From AC-32 sp963821495 (lineage in GTDB: Bacteria > Actinomycetota > Thermoleophilia > Gaiellales > Gaiellaceae), in contig CAWGEA010000003.1 in the NCBI GenBank assembly GCA_963821495.1, positions 558,001 through 622,000 on the forward strand: a DNA stretch of 64,000 nt. Reading direction: 5' to 3'. Positions 51,335 to 60,422 of the stretch are shown here, piece by piece (the first letter of the stretch is position 1; every line of letters begins with the position of its first letter). The notes below the pieces were generated by a model. That model saw nothing but the letters and a program-made list of their open reading frames with translations. It had not been told where the DNA came from and did no database searches. The position numbers and the translations under genes were made by a program.

Positions 51335-51711
51335 GCGGCCAGCTTCTCCCGCCACTCCGCGGGCAGCTCGACCGCCTCGCCCTTGCCGTAGTCGTAGGAG
51401 ACGAGGACGCTCTTCGCCTGTGCGACGACCTCGCCGTCGACGCGCAGCTCGTAGTCGAGGTCGAAGCTCTTGTCCCCGAAGCGGCTTGCGTGCACGGAGA
51501 TCTCGACCTCGTCACCGAAGCCCACGGGGGCGCGGAAGTCGATCTCTATGCGGGCGACGATGATGGACATGTCTTCGAGGGTGGCCGCCGCGCCGAGGTG
51601 CTGCAGGAACGCGACGCGAGCCGACTCAATGTAGGTCAAGAAGACGGCATTGTTGACATGCCCCATTGCGTCGAGGTCGCGGAAGCGGACCCGCTCGCGG
51701 TGTACGAACAT
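51331..51711 (-). CDS. Hot-dog fold thioesterase (4HBT, YbgC-like)
   Basis: 126 aa from ATG 51711. RFRDLDAMGHVNNAVFLTYIE is the YbgC/4-hydroxybenzoyl-CoA thioesterase signature with the catalytic Asp; the rest is the single hot-dog beta-sheet. Hydrolyses acyl-CoA. Coupled to the M16 gene downstream; only 7 nt from the divergent SIS gene. Confidence 0.92.
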   Translation of the reverse strand: MFVHRERVRFRDLDAMGHVNNAVFLTYIESARVAFLQHLGAAATLEDMSIIVARIEIDFRAPVGFGDEVEISVHASRFGDKSFDLDYELRVDGEVVAQAKSVLVSYDYGKGEAVELPAEWREKLAA

Positions 51712-51718
51712 CGGCGCG

Positions 51719-52594
51719 ATGCTAGATGCTGCGCACGTGGTCGGAGCGGAGATGAGGCGCGCGATCGCCGCGCAGCCGGAGTGGCTGCGCGGGGTGCCCA
51801 CCGACCGGCGGTTGCCGGAGGGCCGCATCCTCCACACGGGCTGCGGCACCTCGTTCCACGCGGCGCAGACGGCGGGCTGGGCCGAGCAGGCGCTCGAGCT
51901 CGTGCTCCGGCCTCGGGCCGCCGACGTGCTCGTCGTCGTCAGCCACGAGGGCGAGACGCCGCTGGCGCTGGAGGCCGCGCGGGCTTTCGACGGGCCTGTG
52001 TGGCTGGTGACGGGCAAGGCGGAGAGCCCGCTCGCGGAGGTCGCGGACGAGGTCGTCGTCGCGACTCCCGAGGTCGAAAAAGGCTGGTGCCACACGGCGA
52101 GCTACACCTGCGCGGTCGCGACGTTGCGCGCGCTGCACGGGGAGGATGTGAGCGGGCTGCCGGCGCTCGTCGAGGCGGCGCTGGCAGAACGCCTGCCGGT
52201 GAGCGGGCACGAGCGCTTCCTCGTCGCGGGCGCGGGGCACGACTGGCCGACGGCGCAGGAGGCGGTGCTCAAGCTGCGCGAGGGCGTCTTCGTGGCGGCC
52301 GAGGCGCATCAGACCGAGCAGCTCCTGCACGGGCACCTCGCGGCGGTCGACGAGACCGTGCGGGCGTTCGTGCTGGAGGGGGAGGGCCGCGCAGCAGAGC
52401 GCGCCGCGGGCGCGGTCGCGGCGCTGCGCGAGATCGGCTGCGAGACGACGCTCGTCCCGACCTCGCACCCGGTGGTCGACGTCGTCCGGTTCCAGCAGCT
52501 GACGCTCGACCTCGCCGAGGCGAGGGGCATCGAGCCGGACAAGATCCGCCGCGACGACCCGCGCTGGGAGCGTGCGGCCGCCGCCTACGACTGA
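51719..52594 (+). CDS. SIS-domain sugar-phosphate isomerase-like protein
   Basis: 291 aa from ATG 51719. Two SIS lobes: HTGCGTSFHAAQTAGWAEQ with SHEGETPLAL, and LVAGAGHDWPTAQEAVLKLREG. Similar to the isomerase half of glucosamine-6-phosphate synthase and to AgaS/FrlB deglycases; the glutaminase half is absent. Acts on an amino-sugar phosphate or fructosamine phosphate. Overlaps the convergent epimerase gene by 10 nt. Confidence 0.9.
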   Translation: MLDAAHVVGAEMRRAIAAQPEWLRGVPTDRRLPEGRILHTGCGTSFHAAQTAGWAEQALELVLRPRAADVLVVVSHEGETPLALEAARAFDGPVWLVTGKAESPLAEVADEVVVATPEVEKGWCHTASYTCAVATLRALHGEDVSGLPALVEAALAERLPVSGHERFLVAGAGHDWPTAQEAVLKLREGVFVAAEAHQTEQLLHGHLAAVDETVRAFVLEGEGRAAERAAGAVAALREIGCETTLVPTSHPVVDVVRFQQLTLDLAEARGIEPDKIRRDDPRWERAAAAYD

Positions 52595-53553
52595 GCCGCC
52601 GCCAGCAGCTCGGCCTCGCGCTCGGGCGTGAGGCCGACGCCGTCCACGGTCTCGGCAAGCTCGAGCGTGTCGCGCACCGTCTGCTCGAGCGGGCGGAAGG
52701 TGAGCCCCGCGGCGACGGCGCGTGAGACGTCGGTTTCGAGCATCCCGCTCATCTCCGGGTCGCGGATCCAGAGCGGCAGCTCCATCCACTCACCGACCTC
52801 GTGCTCGGCGAGGAGCGCGTCCGGCACCCAGGTGAAGGTCGCTTCGCTGCCCGCCACCTGGCGGCAGGTCTCGAGCAGCTCGCCCCAGGCGAGGCCGGGA
52901 TGCGTGGCGTTGAAGGTGCCGCCAACGCGGCGCTCGCAGACGTCGACGAGCCAGTCGCCGAGGTCGCGGACGTCGACGAACTGCACCGTGCGCTCCGGGG
53001 GCGCGGGCGCCAGCACCTCGCCGCCGCGCGCGGCGCGGTGCGGCCAGTAGGTGAAGCGGCCGGTCGGGTCGTGCGCGCCGACGATCAGCCCCGGGCGCAC
53101 GACGGTGTGGCGGTCGCCGCAGGCTTCCGCCACGGCGGCTTCGCAGAGCGCCTTCAGCGCTCCGTAGTTCGAGTAGTCCTCGGTGAGCCGGTCGTCGGGG
53201 AGGTCGCCGAGCTCGGCCAGAGGCGCGTCCTCGTCGTTGGCCTGCGCCTGGCTCGCGTACACCGAGACGCTGGAGATGAAGACGTAGTGCCCGACCCGAT
53301 CCGCGAGCGTCGTGGCCGAGAGCCGCACGTCGGCAGGGATGTAGCCGGACGGGTCGAGCGCCGCGTCCCACTCGCGGCCCGCAAGCGCACCGAGGTCGGA
53401 GCTCCGGTCGCCGCGCAGCTTCTCGGCCTCGGGGAACAGCTCCGGGTTCGTCTCGCCGCGGTTGAAGAGCGTCACCTCGTGCCCGCGCGCCAGCGCCGCC
53501 TCGACCGCGGCGCGGCCGAGGAACTTCGTTCCGCCGAGGACGAGCACCCTCAC
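52585..53553 (-). CDS. NAD-dependent epimerase/dehydratase (extended SDR)
   Basis: 322 aa from GTG 53553. Rossmann motif VLVLGGTKFLGRAA, VSVYAS and the SNYGALKALCE active-site region with the YxxxK pair. Similar to the RNA-binding CSP41-like group of extended SDRs that act on sugar nucleotides in bacteria. No partner gene nearby. Confidence 0.88.
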   Translation of the reverse strand: MRVLVLGGTKFLGRAAVEAALARGHEVTLFNRGETNPELFPEAEKLRGDRSSDLGALAGREWDAALDPSGYIPADVRLSATTLADRVGHYVFISSVSVYASQAQANDEDAPLAELGDLPDDRLTEDYSNYGALKALCEAAVAEACGDRHTVVRPGLIVGAHDPTGRFTYWPHRAARGGEVLAPAPPERTVQFVDVRDLGDWLVDVCERRVGGTFNATHPGLAWGELLETCRQVAGSEATFTWVPDALLAEHEVGEWMELPLWIRDPEMSGMLETDVSRAVAAGLTFRPLEQTVRDTLELAETVDGVGLTPEREAELLAAAQS

Positions 53554-53615
53554 AGGCCGCGTAGATACCAGATCGGTTGACAAGCGAACGGCGAGACCCG
53601 AAGATCGCACCCGCA

Positions 53616-54356
53616 ATGCCACGGCGACGTGCGACCTCGGCCCCGCAGACCGCGAACTGGCGGAGTTACGCCGCCGAGCTGCTCGGCACTTTCGTGCTCG
53701 TGTTCGGCGGCACCACGGCGATCGTCGCCGCCGGGCGCGCAGACGCGCCGATCCTGGTCGTCGTGCCGTTCGCGTTCGGGCTCGCGCTGCTCGCCGGCCT
53801 CTACGCCTTCGGTGAGGTCTCGGGCGGGCACTTCAACCCGGCGGTGTCGCTCGGCCTGTTCCTCGACGGCCGGCTTCCGACCGGCGACCTGATCGGCTAC
53901 TGGATCTCGCAGTTCCTCGGCGGCATCCTCGCGGCGCTGGTCCTGCTGATCGTCACGAACCAGGACGACGTCGCCTCGACCGCGACGAAGCCGGGGGCGG
54001 GGGTCGGGGACGGCTCGGCGTTCGTGATCGAGCTCGTGTTCACGGCGATCTTCGTTCTCGTGATCCTGCAGGCGAGCCGCAGCGACAACTTCGGCAGCAG
54101 TGCGTTGATCGCGATCCCGCTGACGCTGCTGGCCGTCCACCTGGCGGCGATTCCGTTCAGCGGCTCGTCGGTGAACCCGGCCCGCACCTTCGGGCCCGAC
54201 CTCGTCGGCAACACCTGGACCGGGATCTGGATCTACTTCATCGCGCCGCCGCTCGGCGCCGCCCTCGCCTGGGCGATCCATACGTTCGTCGTCCGGGGGG
54301 GCGCCCCCGGTCCCGAGCCCGCGGTCGCCGAGGCGCTCCGGGACCCGGCGAGCTAG
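53616..54356 (+). CDS. Aquaporin (MIP family)
   Basis: 246 aa from ATG 53616 (a TTG at 53577 is in frame). Six helices and two NPA boxes (SGGHFNPAVSLGLF and SSVNPARTFGPDL); the Arg after the second NPA is present. The AqpZ-like lineage conducts water; the selectivity filter cannot be assigned with certainty. Stop overlaps the convergent aminotransferase by 4 nt. Confidence 0.92.
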   Translation: MPRRRATSAPQTANWRSYAAELLGTFVLVFGGTTAIVAAGRADAPILVVVPFAFGLALLAGLYAFGEVSGGHFNPAVSLGLFLDGRLPTGDLIGYWISQFLGGILAALVLLIVTNQDDVASTATKPGAGVGDGSAFVIELVFTAIFVLVILQASRSDNFGSSALIAIPLTLLAVHLAAIPFSGSSVNPARTFGPDLVGNTWTGIWIYFIAPPLGAALAWAIHTFVVRGGAPGPEPAVAEALRDPAS

Positions 54357-55513
54357 AGGGCGGCGAGCTCCGCGAGCAGCCGGTCGACCTCGTCGGCCGT
54401 GTTGTAGTGGAGGAAGCCTGCGCGGATGGCTCCGTCCGGGAGACCGAGGCGCTTCATCACCTCGACGGCGTAGTAGTTCCCGCGCCAGACCGCGAGACCG
54501 CGCTCGCCGAGGCGCGTCGCCGCCTCGAGCGGCGTCAACCCGCCGACGTTGAAGCAGAACGTCGGCACGCGGCCGTCCATCGTCGGCAGCCCGTAGAGCG
54601 AGCACCGCTCGGGCAGACCGGCGAGGAAGCGCTCGCCGAGCTCCCGCTCGTGGGCCACGATCGCCTCGTAGCCGATCGACTCCACATACCGGACCGCCGC
54701 GACGAAGCCGGCGAGCAGCTCGTGCGGCAGCGTCCCGGTCTCGAACCGGTGGCCGAGCGGCTGGTCGGCGGCCGGCCGGACCTTGTAGGGGCGCCAGCGC
54801 TCGAGCAGCTCGGCCCGCGCGAACGCGAGGCCCAGGTGCGGTCCGAAGAACTTGTAGGGCGAGCAGAGCAGCACGTCGACGCCCGCGGCCGCGACGTCGA
54901 TCGGGCCGTGGGGCGCGTAGTGCACCGCGTCGACCCACGCCAGCGCGCCCACCTCGTGCGTGAGCTCCGCGACCCGTGCGACGTCGACGAGCGTCCCGAC
55001 GGCGTTCGACGCCCACGGATACGCCACGACGCGGGTTCGGTCGGTGAGCTGCGCCGCCAGGTCGTCGAGGTCGAGCGCCGTGTCCTCGCCGATCGCCGCG
55101 AAGCGCACCTGCAGGTCGAGGTCGCGCGCCAGCTCGAGCCACGGCGACACGTTGCCGTCGTGGTCGAGCTGCGTCACCACGATCTCGTCGCCGGCCCGGA
55201 GCTCGCGGCCGATCGTTCGCGTCAGCGCGAAGTTGAGCGTCGTCATGTTCGCCCCGAACACGACCTCCTCCGGCGGGCAGCCGAGGAACCCGCCACCCGT
55301 TCGCCGCGACTCGTCGACAAGCGCCTCCGTCTCCCGGCTCGTCTCGTAGGGGCCGCTGACGTTCGCGTTGGACGACCGCAGGTACGTCGCGATCGCGTCG
55401 ATCACCTCGTCGGGCACCTGGGAGCCGCCGGGGCCGTCGAAGAAGACGAGCTCGCGGGAGAGCGCCGAGAACCGGGCCCGCACAGCCGCGACGTCGAAGG
55501 TCACTGCGCTCAC
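54353..55513 (-). CDS. Class V aminotransferase (cysteine desulfurase-like)
   Basis: 386 aa. PLP lysine in LLCSPYKFFGPHLG, DAVHYAPHGPID and NVSGPYETS motifs of the SufS/CsdA-like group (family TIGR01976, cysteine desulfurase-like). The C-terminal mobile loop lacks an evident catalytic cysteine in the usual place. Start region ATG 55513. Function may be desulfurase or another beta-elimination. Confidence 0.88.
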   Translation of the reverse strand: MSAVTFDVAAVRARFSALSRELVFFDGPGGSQVPDEVIDAIATYLRSSNANVSGPYETSRETEALVDESRRTGGGFLGCPPEEVVFGANMTTLNFALTRTIGRELRAGDEIVVTQLDHDGNVSPWLELARDLDLQVRFAAIGEDTALDLDDLAAQLTDRTRVVAYPWASNAVGTLVDVARVAELTHEVGALAWVDAVHYAPHGPIDVAAAGVDVLLCSPYKFFGPHLGLAFARAELLERWRPYKVRPAADQPLGHRFETGTLPHELLAGFVAAVRYVESIGYEAIVAHERELGERFLAGLPERCSLYGLPTMDGRVPTFCFNVGGLTPLEAATRLGERGLAVWRGNYYAVEVMKRLGLPDGAIRAGFLHYNTADEVDRLLAELAAL

Positions 55514-55602
55514 CGAAGGGACGCTATCCGATGCGTCGTTGCCACTCGCTCACGTAGGTGGCAGACTGGCGCGGGACCGGGGGGTCCAACCGAGGGGGAG
55601 CT

Positions 55603-56376
55603 ATGGAAGCCGCTGCGGTACCAGCTGTGGACGTTGCCGACCGGGCGCCGAGCGCCGTGGTCGCCGGGCGGGAGGTCACCCGCCGCTACGGCGAGGGTGG
55701 CACCGCCGTGGACGCGCTGGGAGGCGTCTCCCTCGACGTGGAGCAGGGGAAGCTGACCGCGGTGATGGGGGCGTCGGGTTCCGGCAAGTCGACGCTGATG
55801 CACATCCTCGCCGCGCTCGACCGGCCGACGTCGGGCTCGGTCTGGATCGCCGGCACGAAGCTCGGCGAGCTGAACGACACCGAGATCACGAAGCTGCGGC
55901 GCGAGCACATCGGCTTCGTCTTCCAGTTCTTCAACCTGCTGCCGATGCTGACGGCCGAGGAGAACGTCGTCCTGCCGCTCACGATCGCCGGCGAGAAGCC
56001 CGAGCCCGAGTGGCGTGAGGAGCTGCTGAAGAAGGTCGGCCTCGACGACCGGCGCGAGCACCGGCCGGCCGAGCTGTCGGGCGGCCAGCAACAGCGCGTC
56101 GCGATCGCCCGCGCGCTGATCTCGCGGCCCACCGTCGTGTTCGCCGACGAGCCGACTGGGAACCTCGACTCGAAGACGGGGGGTGAGATCCTCGAGCTGC
56201 TGCGGTCCTCCGTCGAGGAGCTCGGGCAGACGACGGTGATGGTGACGCACGACCCGCGCGCGGCGGCGATCGCCGACCGGGTGCTCTTCCTCGCCGACGG
56301 CCTGATCGTCCGCGACCTGCCGCGCTCCGAGCCGCACGCGGTGATCGCCGCGATGGACGAGCTCACCCAGGGCTGA
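55603..56376 (+). CDS. MacB-type ABC transporter ATP-binding protein
   Basis: 257 aa from ATG 55603 with gggggag upstream. Walker A MGASGSGKST, signature ELSGGQQQRVAIARAL and Walker B VVFADEPTGNLDSKTGG with the family-typical NLDS. Partner of the large FtsX-like permease whose ATG overlaps its stop (TGATG). Such pairs act as mechanotransmission transporters at the envelope. Confidence 0.94.
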   Translation: MEAAAVPAVDVADRAPSAVVAGREVTRRYGEGGTAVDALGGVSLDVEQGKLTAVMGASGSGKSTLMHILAALDRPTSGSVWIAGTKLGELNDTEITKLRREHIGFVFQFFNLLPMLTAEENVVLPLTIAGEKPEPEWREELLKKVGLDDRREHRPAELSGGQQQRVAIARALISRPTVVFADEPTGNLDSKTGGEILELLRSSVEELGQTTVMVTHDPRAAAIADRVLFLADGLIVRDLPRSEPHAVIAAMDELTQG

Positions 56377-58937
56377 TGCTGAGCGTCGCGCTGAAGGGCA
56401 TCGCGGGCCGCAAGGTCCGGGCCTCGCTGACGGCGATCGCGATCGTGCTCGGCGTCGCGATGATCAGCGGCACCTACATCCTCACGGACACGATCAACAA
56501 CGGCTTCAACACGATCGTCACGAACTCGTACAAGAACGCCGACGTCGTGATCAGCGGCGAGGCCGCCTTCAAGAACACGAACGGCAACGGTGTCGAGACG
56601 CCGACCTTCCCGCAGAGCGTGCTCGCGGATGTGAAGAAGGTCCCGGACGTCGCGGCCGCCGCCGGCTCGGTGACGAGCGACAACGTGAAGATCATCGGCA
56701 AGGACGGGAAGGTGGTCGACACGGGCGGCGCGCCGTCGCTCGGCTTCTCGGTCGACCCGCGCGAGCAGCAGTTCAATCCGACGAAGCTGACCGCAGGCTC
56801 CTGGCCGAGCGGCGGCGACGAGGTGGCCGTCGACAAGGCGACCGCCTCCCGGGAGGGCTTCGCCGTCGGCGACACCGTCCGGCTGCAGGCCGTCGGGCCG
56901 CAGCGAACGTTCCGACTCTCCGGGATCGCCGAGCTGTCCGGTGTGGGCTCGATCGGCGGCGCGACGTTCGCGCTCTTCGACCTCCCGACGGCGCAGAAGA
57001 TCTTTGCGAAGCCCGGCCAGCTCGACGTGATCCGCATCCAGTCGAAGGCCGGCGTCTCGACGCCGAAGCTGATCTCGGAGATCCAGCCGTTGCTGCCGCC
57101 GTCGGCCGTCGTGCGCGACGCGAACGCTCAGGTCAAGGAGGACAAGAAGCAGTTCGACATCGCCTTCCTGCAGTACATCCTGCTCGCGTTCGCCGGGATC
57201 GCGCTCTTCGTCGGCGCCTTCGTGATCGCGAACACGCTCTCGATCACGATCGCCCAGCGGATGCGCGAGTTCGCGACATTGCGGACGCTGGGCGCCTCGC
57301 GCCGCCAGGTGATGTGGTCGGTGATCATCGAGGCCTTCGTGATCGGCCTGCTCGGCTCGGTGGTCGGGCTCTTCCTCGGCCTCGGCCTCGCGAAGCTGCT
57401 GAACCAGCTGTTCGTCACCTTCGGGATCGACCTGCCGCAGGGCCAGACCGTCTTCGCGACGCGTACGGTGATCGTCTCGCTGATCGTCGGCACCGTCGTG
57501 ACGCTGGTGGCGAGCATCCGCCCCGCGCGGCGCGCCACCCGCGTGCCGCCGATCGCGGCTGTGCGCGAGGGCTCGGTCCTGCCCGTCTCGCGGTTCGCGA
57601 AGTACGGCCCCGTCACCGCGCTCGGCATCCTCGCCGCCGCGATCGCCCTGGTCGCGCTCGGGACGCTCGGCAGCGGCATCGCGACCGGGCCGCGGTTGCT
57701 GATGCTCGGCGTGGGCGTGCTGCTGCTCTTCTTCGGGGTCTCGATGAATGCCGCGCGGGTCGTGCGGCCACTGGCGGCGGTGCTCGGCGCGCCAGCTCGC
57801 TCGCTCGGCGGCGCCGCCGGGGTGCTCGCGCGCGACAACGCGACGCGGAACCCGGCGCGCACGGCGTCGATGGCCTCCGCGCTGATGATCGGCCTAGCGC
57901 TCGTCACCTTCGTGGCCATCTTCAGCGCCGGCACCTTCAAGTCGTTCGAGGACGCCGTCGACTCGCTCTTCATCGCCGACTACGCGATCACGTCGACCAA
58001 CACCTTCACGCCGATCGACGTCGCTGCGGGCAAGTCGCTCGTAGGCAAGCCGGGCGTGAGCGACGTGACTCCCATTCGGGCCGGCTCCGGCCACTTCCTC
58101 GGCAGCGACCACGACCTCACCGGGGTCGAGCCGAACATCGCCACAGGCGTCAGCATCGACTGGACCGCCGGCGGCCCGTCCGTCCCCGGCAAGCTCGGCA
58201 CCGACGGCTTCTTCACGAACAGCGACTACGCGAAGGCGCACGATCTCCACGTCGGCTCGACGATGGGCCTCGAGTTCCCGAGCGGCAAACGCGTCGACGT
58301 GCGCCTGCTCGGCATCTACGAGGAGCCGAACGGAGGCTCGCCCTTCGGCGACGCGACGATCTCGACCACGCTCTTCGACAGGTACATCCCGCGTCCGCGC
58401 GACCTGATGGTCCTCGTCAACACCCCCGACGGCGTAAGCGACGCGAACACGGCGACGCTCGAGGACGACGTCGCCGGCTTCGCCGACGCGAAGGTGCAGA
58501 CGCGCGACGAGTTCAAGGCGAACTTCATCAAGCCGATCAAGAAGGTCATCAACCTGCTCTACGCGCTGCTCGCGCTCTCGGTGATCGTGAGCCTCGTCGG
58601 GATCATCAACACGCTCGTGCTGACGATCTTCGAGCGGACGCGCGAGCTGGGAATGCTGCGGGCCGTCGGCATGACGCGGCGGCAGGTGCGGATGATGATC
58701 CGCTACGAGAGCATCGTCACCTCGCTGATGGGCGCCACTCTCGGGATGATCGTCGGGGTGTTCCTCGCCGCGCTTGTCACGCAGGCGCTCTCCGGCCAGG
58801 GCGTGGTCTTCGCGGTGCCCTGGATCCAGCTCGTCTACTTCATCATCGCGGCGATCCTCGTCGGCATCCTCGCCGCGGTCATCCCCGCGCGCCGGGCCGC
58901 CCGGCTGAACGTCCTGCAGGCGCTGCAGTACGAGTAA
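56376..58937 (+). CDS. FtsX/MacB-type ABC transporter permease
   Basis: 853 aa. Two FtsX domains, each with four membrane helices; an N-terminal helix, an external MacB-like domain (about 40-250) and another external domain in the second half. Typical LGASRRQVMWSVIIEAFVIGLL and MLRAVGMTRRQVRMMIRYE coupling segments. Lacks an obvious lipoprotein or antibiotic link. Followed by a strong hairpin. Confidence 0.93.
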   Translation: MLSVALKGIAGRKVRASLTAIAIVLGVAMISGTYILTDTINNGFNTIVTNSYKNADVVISGEAAFKNTNGNGVETPTFPQSVLADVKKVPDVAAAAGSVTSDNVKIIGKDGKVVDTGGAPSLGFSVDPREQQFNPTKLTAGSWPSGGDEVAVDKATASREGFAVGDTVRLQAVGPQRTFRLSGIAELSGVGSIGGATFALFDLPTAQKIFAKPGQLDVIRIQSKAGVSTPKLISEIQPLLPPSAVVRDANAQVKEDKKQFDIAFLQYILLAFAGIALFVGAFVIANTLSITIAQRMREFATLRTLGASRRQVMWSVIIEAFVIGLLGSVVGLFLGLGLAKLLNQLFVTFGIDLPQGQTVFATRTVIVSLIVGTVVTLVASIRPARRATRVPPIAAVREGSVLPVSRFAKYGPVTALGILAAAIALVALGTLGSGIATGPRLLMLGVGVLLLFFGVSMNAARVVRPLAAVLGAPARSLGGAAGVLARDNATRNPARTASMASALMIGLALVTFVAIFSAGTFKSFEDAVDSLFIADYAITSTNTFTPIDVAAGKSLVGKPGVSDVTPIRAGSGHFLGSDHDLTGVEPNIATGVSIDWTAGGPSVPGKLGTDGFFTNSDYAKAHDLHVGSTMGLEFPSGKRVDVRLLGIYEEPNGGSPFGDATISTTLFDRYIPRPRDLMVLVNTPDGVSDANTATLEDDVAGFADAKVQTRDEFKANFIKPIKKVINLLYALLALSVIVSLVGIINTLVLTIFERTRELGMLRAVGMTRRQVRMMIRYESIVTSLMGATLGMIVGVFLAALVTQALSGQGVVFAVPWIQLVYFIIAAILVGILAAVIPARRAARLNVLQALQYE

Positions 58938-58955
58938 GGCGTCGCTCGCGATGCC

Positions 58956-58994
58956 GCCTCAGGCCGTCCGGGCTTTGCCCGGACGGCCTGAGGC
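58956..58994 (+). terminator. 18-bp hairpin after the ABC permease
   Basis: Perfect 18-bp stem (gcctcaggccgtccgggc with its complement) and a ttt loop, 18 nt past the stop. The strongest single hairpin seen in the window. Confidence 0.85.
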
Positions 58995-59069
58995 GCCGCC
59001 GGCCGGGCGGTATGGACGAGCCTTCTTCGCCGAGGGGCTGCCGTCCGGGGCCGTGCATAGGCTCCGGCC

Positions 59070-59261
59070 GTGCGCCGGCTGCGACCGCTCACCGAGGAGG
59101 AGTGCTACCTCCGTTGCTACGGCGTGGACGAGTCGACGGTGCGGGTCGTGCGGCTCGAGCCGCGTCGCGCCGTGCGCGGGCTCGGGCCGATCACCGGCGA
59201 GGAGCTGCGGCGCCTCTTCGAGGTGCGGCTCGACGCGCGCGAGGCGGAGCTCGCGGCGTGA
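59070..59261 (+). CDS. Small conserved-looking protein, 63 aa
   Basis: GTG 59070. Starts MRRLRPLTEEECYLRCYG and continues with VRVVRLEPRRAVRGLGP; two cysteines near the start (ECYLRC) could bind metal. Cytoplasmic. No recognised family. The codon pattern and an independent start after the terminator make it credible. Confidence 0.6.
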   Translation: MRRLRPLTEEECYLRCYGVDESTVRVVRLEPRRAVRGLGPITGEELRRLFEVRLDAREAELAA

Positions 59262-59327
59262 GGACGTGCTCGCGCTGGGGCCGGGCTCGCAGGCGCTGGG
59301 TAGGTCGCCGCCGCCGCCCGCAGCCGT

Positions 59328-59879
59328 ATGAGCGGCCCTGCGCGCCGCGCAGGCGCTCGGGCGCCCGCTGTCGCTGAATCGGCCGTTCCGGACGTTCTCG
59401 CGCCAGGCCTGCGCGTCGTCTTCTGCGGGATCAACCCGGGCTTCGTCTCCGATGCCGCGCGGGCGCATTTCGCGAACCCGCGCAACGACTTCTGGCGGCT
59501 TCTGCACGCGGCCGGCTTCACCTCGCGCCTCTACGGGCCCGACGAGCAGTTCGGGGTGCTGCAGGAAGGCATCGGCCTGACGAACGCGGCGACGCGGACG
59601 ACTCGCGGTTCGGGCGACCTCCGCAGCGCCGACTTCGCCGGCGCGGCCGCGCGTCTGGGGCGGCTGGCCGAGGAGCTGCGGCCGGGCTGGATCGCGTTCG
59701 TCGGCAAGGAGGCCTACCGGGGCGCTTTCCGTGAGCGGCCCGAGCTCGGGCGGCAAGAGCGTCGGCTGGCGGACACGCGGCTGTTCGTGCTGCCGTCGAC
59801 CTCGCCGGCGAACGCGGCCGTGCCGTGGGAGGAGCGGCTGCGTTGGTTCCGCGCGCTCTCGCGCGAGGTCGCGCGCTGA
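59328..59879 (+). CDS. mug: Mug-like G/T(U) mismatch DNA glycosylase
   Basis: 183 aa. Motif VVFCGINPGFVSD is the Mug/TDG catalytic loop, followed by PRNDFWRLLHAAGF and GIGLTNAA; the second motif reads LPSTSPANA. Removes uracil or thymine opposite guanine. ATG 59328. The start of the Nudix gene overlaps its end. Confidence 0.92.
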   Translation: MSGPARRAGARAPAVAESAVPDVLAPGLRVVFCGINPGFVSDAARAHFANPRNDFWRLLHAAGFTSRLYGPDEQFGVLQEGIGLTNAATRTTRGSGDLRSADFAGAAARLGRLAEELRPGWIAFVGKEAYRGAFRERPELGRQERRLADTRLFVLPSTSPANAAVPWEERLRWFRALSREVAR

Positions 59880-60289
59880 AACCGTGGCGCGACGGGGTGC
59901 GGGCCCTCGTGCTCGACGGCGAGGACCGAATCCTGCTCGTGCGCTTCGACTTCCCGCCATTCCCGTGGGCACCGCCCGGGGGCGGTCTCGACCCGGGCGA
60001 GAGCGACGAGGAGGGCCTGCGACGCGAGCTGGCGGAAGAGCTCGGCCTCGACGACTTCGAGCTCGGCCCGCTCCTCTGGCGGCGCGAGCACGAGTTCGAC
60101 GCGCCGCTGCGCTTCCGCGGCCAGCGCGAGCGCTGCTACCTCGTGCGCGTCGAGCCGTTCGAGCCTGTGCCGAGGCTCGACCTCGCCGTCGAGCACGTGA
60201 CCGACCTCAGCTGGTGGGCCGTCGACGAGCTCCGGCGCTCGCGGGCCCGCAGGCGGCTGCGCGATACGTCGGCCGGTACGTCTCGGTAG
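59825..60289 (+). CDS. Nudix hydrolase
   Basis: The Nudix box GGGLDPGESDEEGLRRELAEELGL is nearly canonical (G-x5-E-x7-REL-x2-EE). The long start (GTG 59825) overlaps mug by 55 nt; GTG 59897 gives a 130-residue protein beginning just before the first strand and is the alternative. Hydrolyses nucleoside diphosphate derivatives, possibly oxidised nucleotides, which fits the repair neighbour. Confidence 0.85.
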   Translation: MGGAAALVPRALARGRALKPWRDGVRALVLDGEDRILLVRFDFPPFPWAPPGGGLDPGESDEEGLRRELAEELGLDDFELGPLLWRREHEFDAPLRFRGQRERCYLVRVEPFEPVPRLDLAVEHVTDLSWWAVDELRRSRARRRLRDTSAGTSR

Positions 60290-60392
60290 GAACCTCTCTT
60301 GTCTGGGCGAGTGCCATCTCCCTCGGCGGAGGCGGGCTTCGCCCGCCGGAACCCTCACTGCGCGGGACGCGCGTCAACCCAGCGAGGGGGCA

Positions 60393-60419
60393 CACGGGGG
60401 AAACCGGGTTTCCCCCGTG
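60393..60419. repeat. 13-bp palindrome between convergent genes
   Basis: cacgggggaaacc and ggtttcccccgtg around one base. Same family as the palindrome at 2386-2408. It may serve as a bidirectional terminator for the Nudix and NAD synthetase genes. Confidence 0.8.
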
Positions 60420-60422
60420 CCA

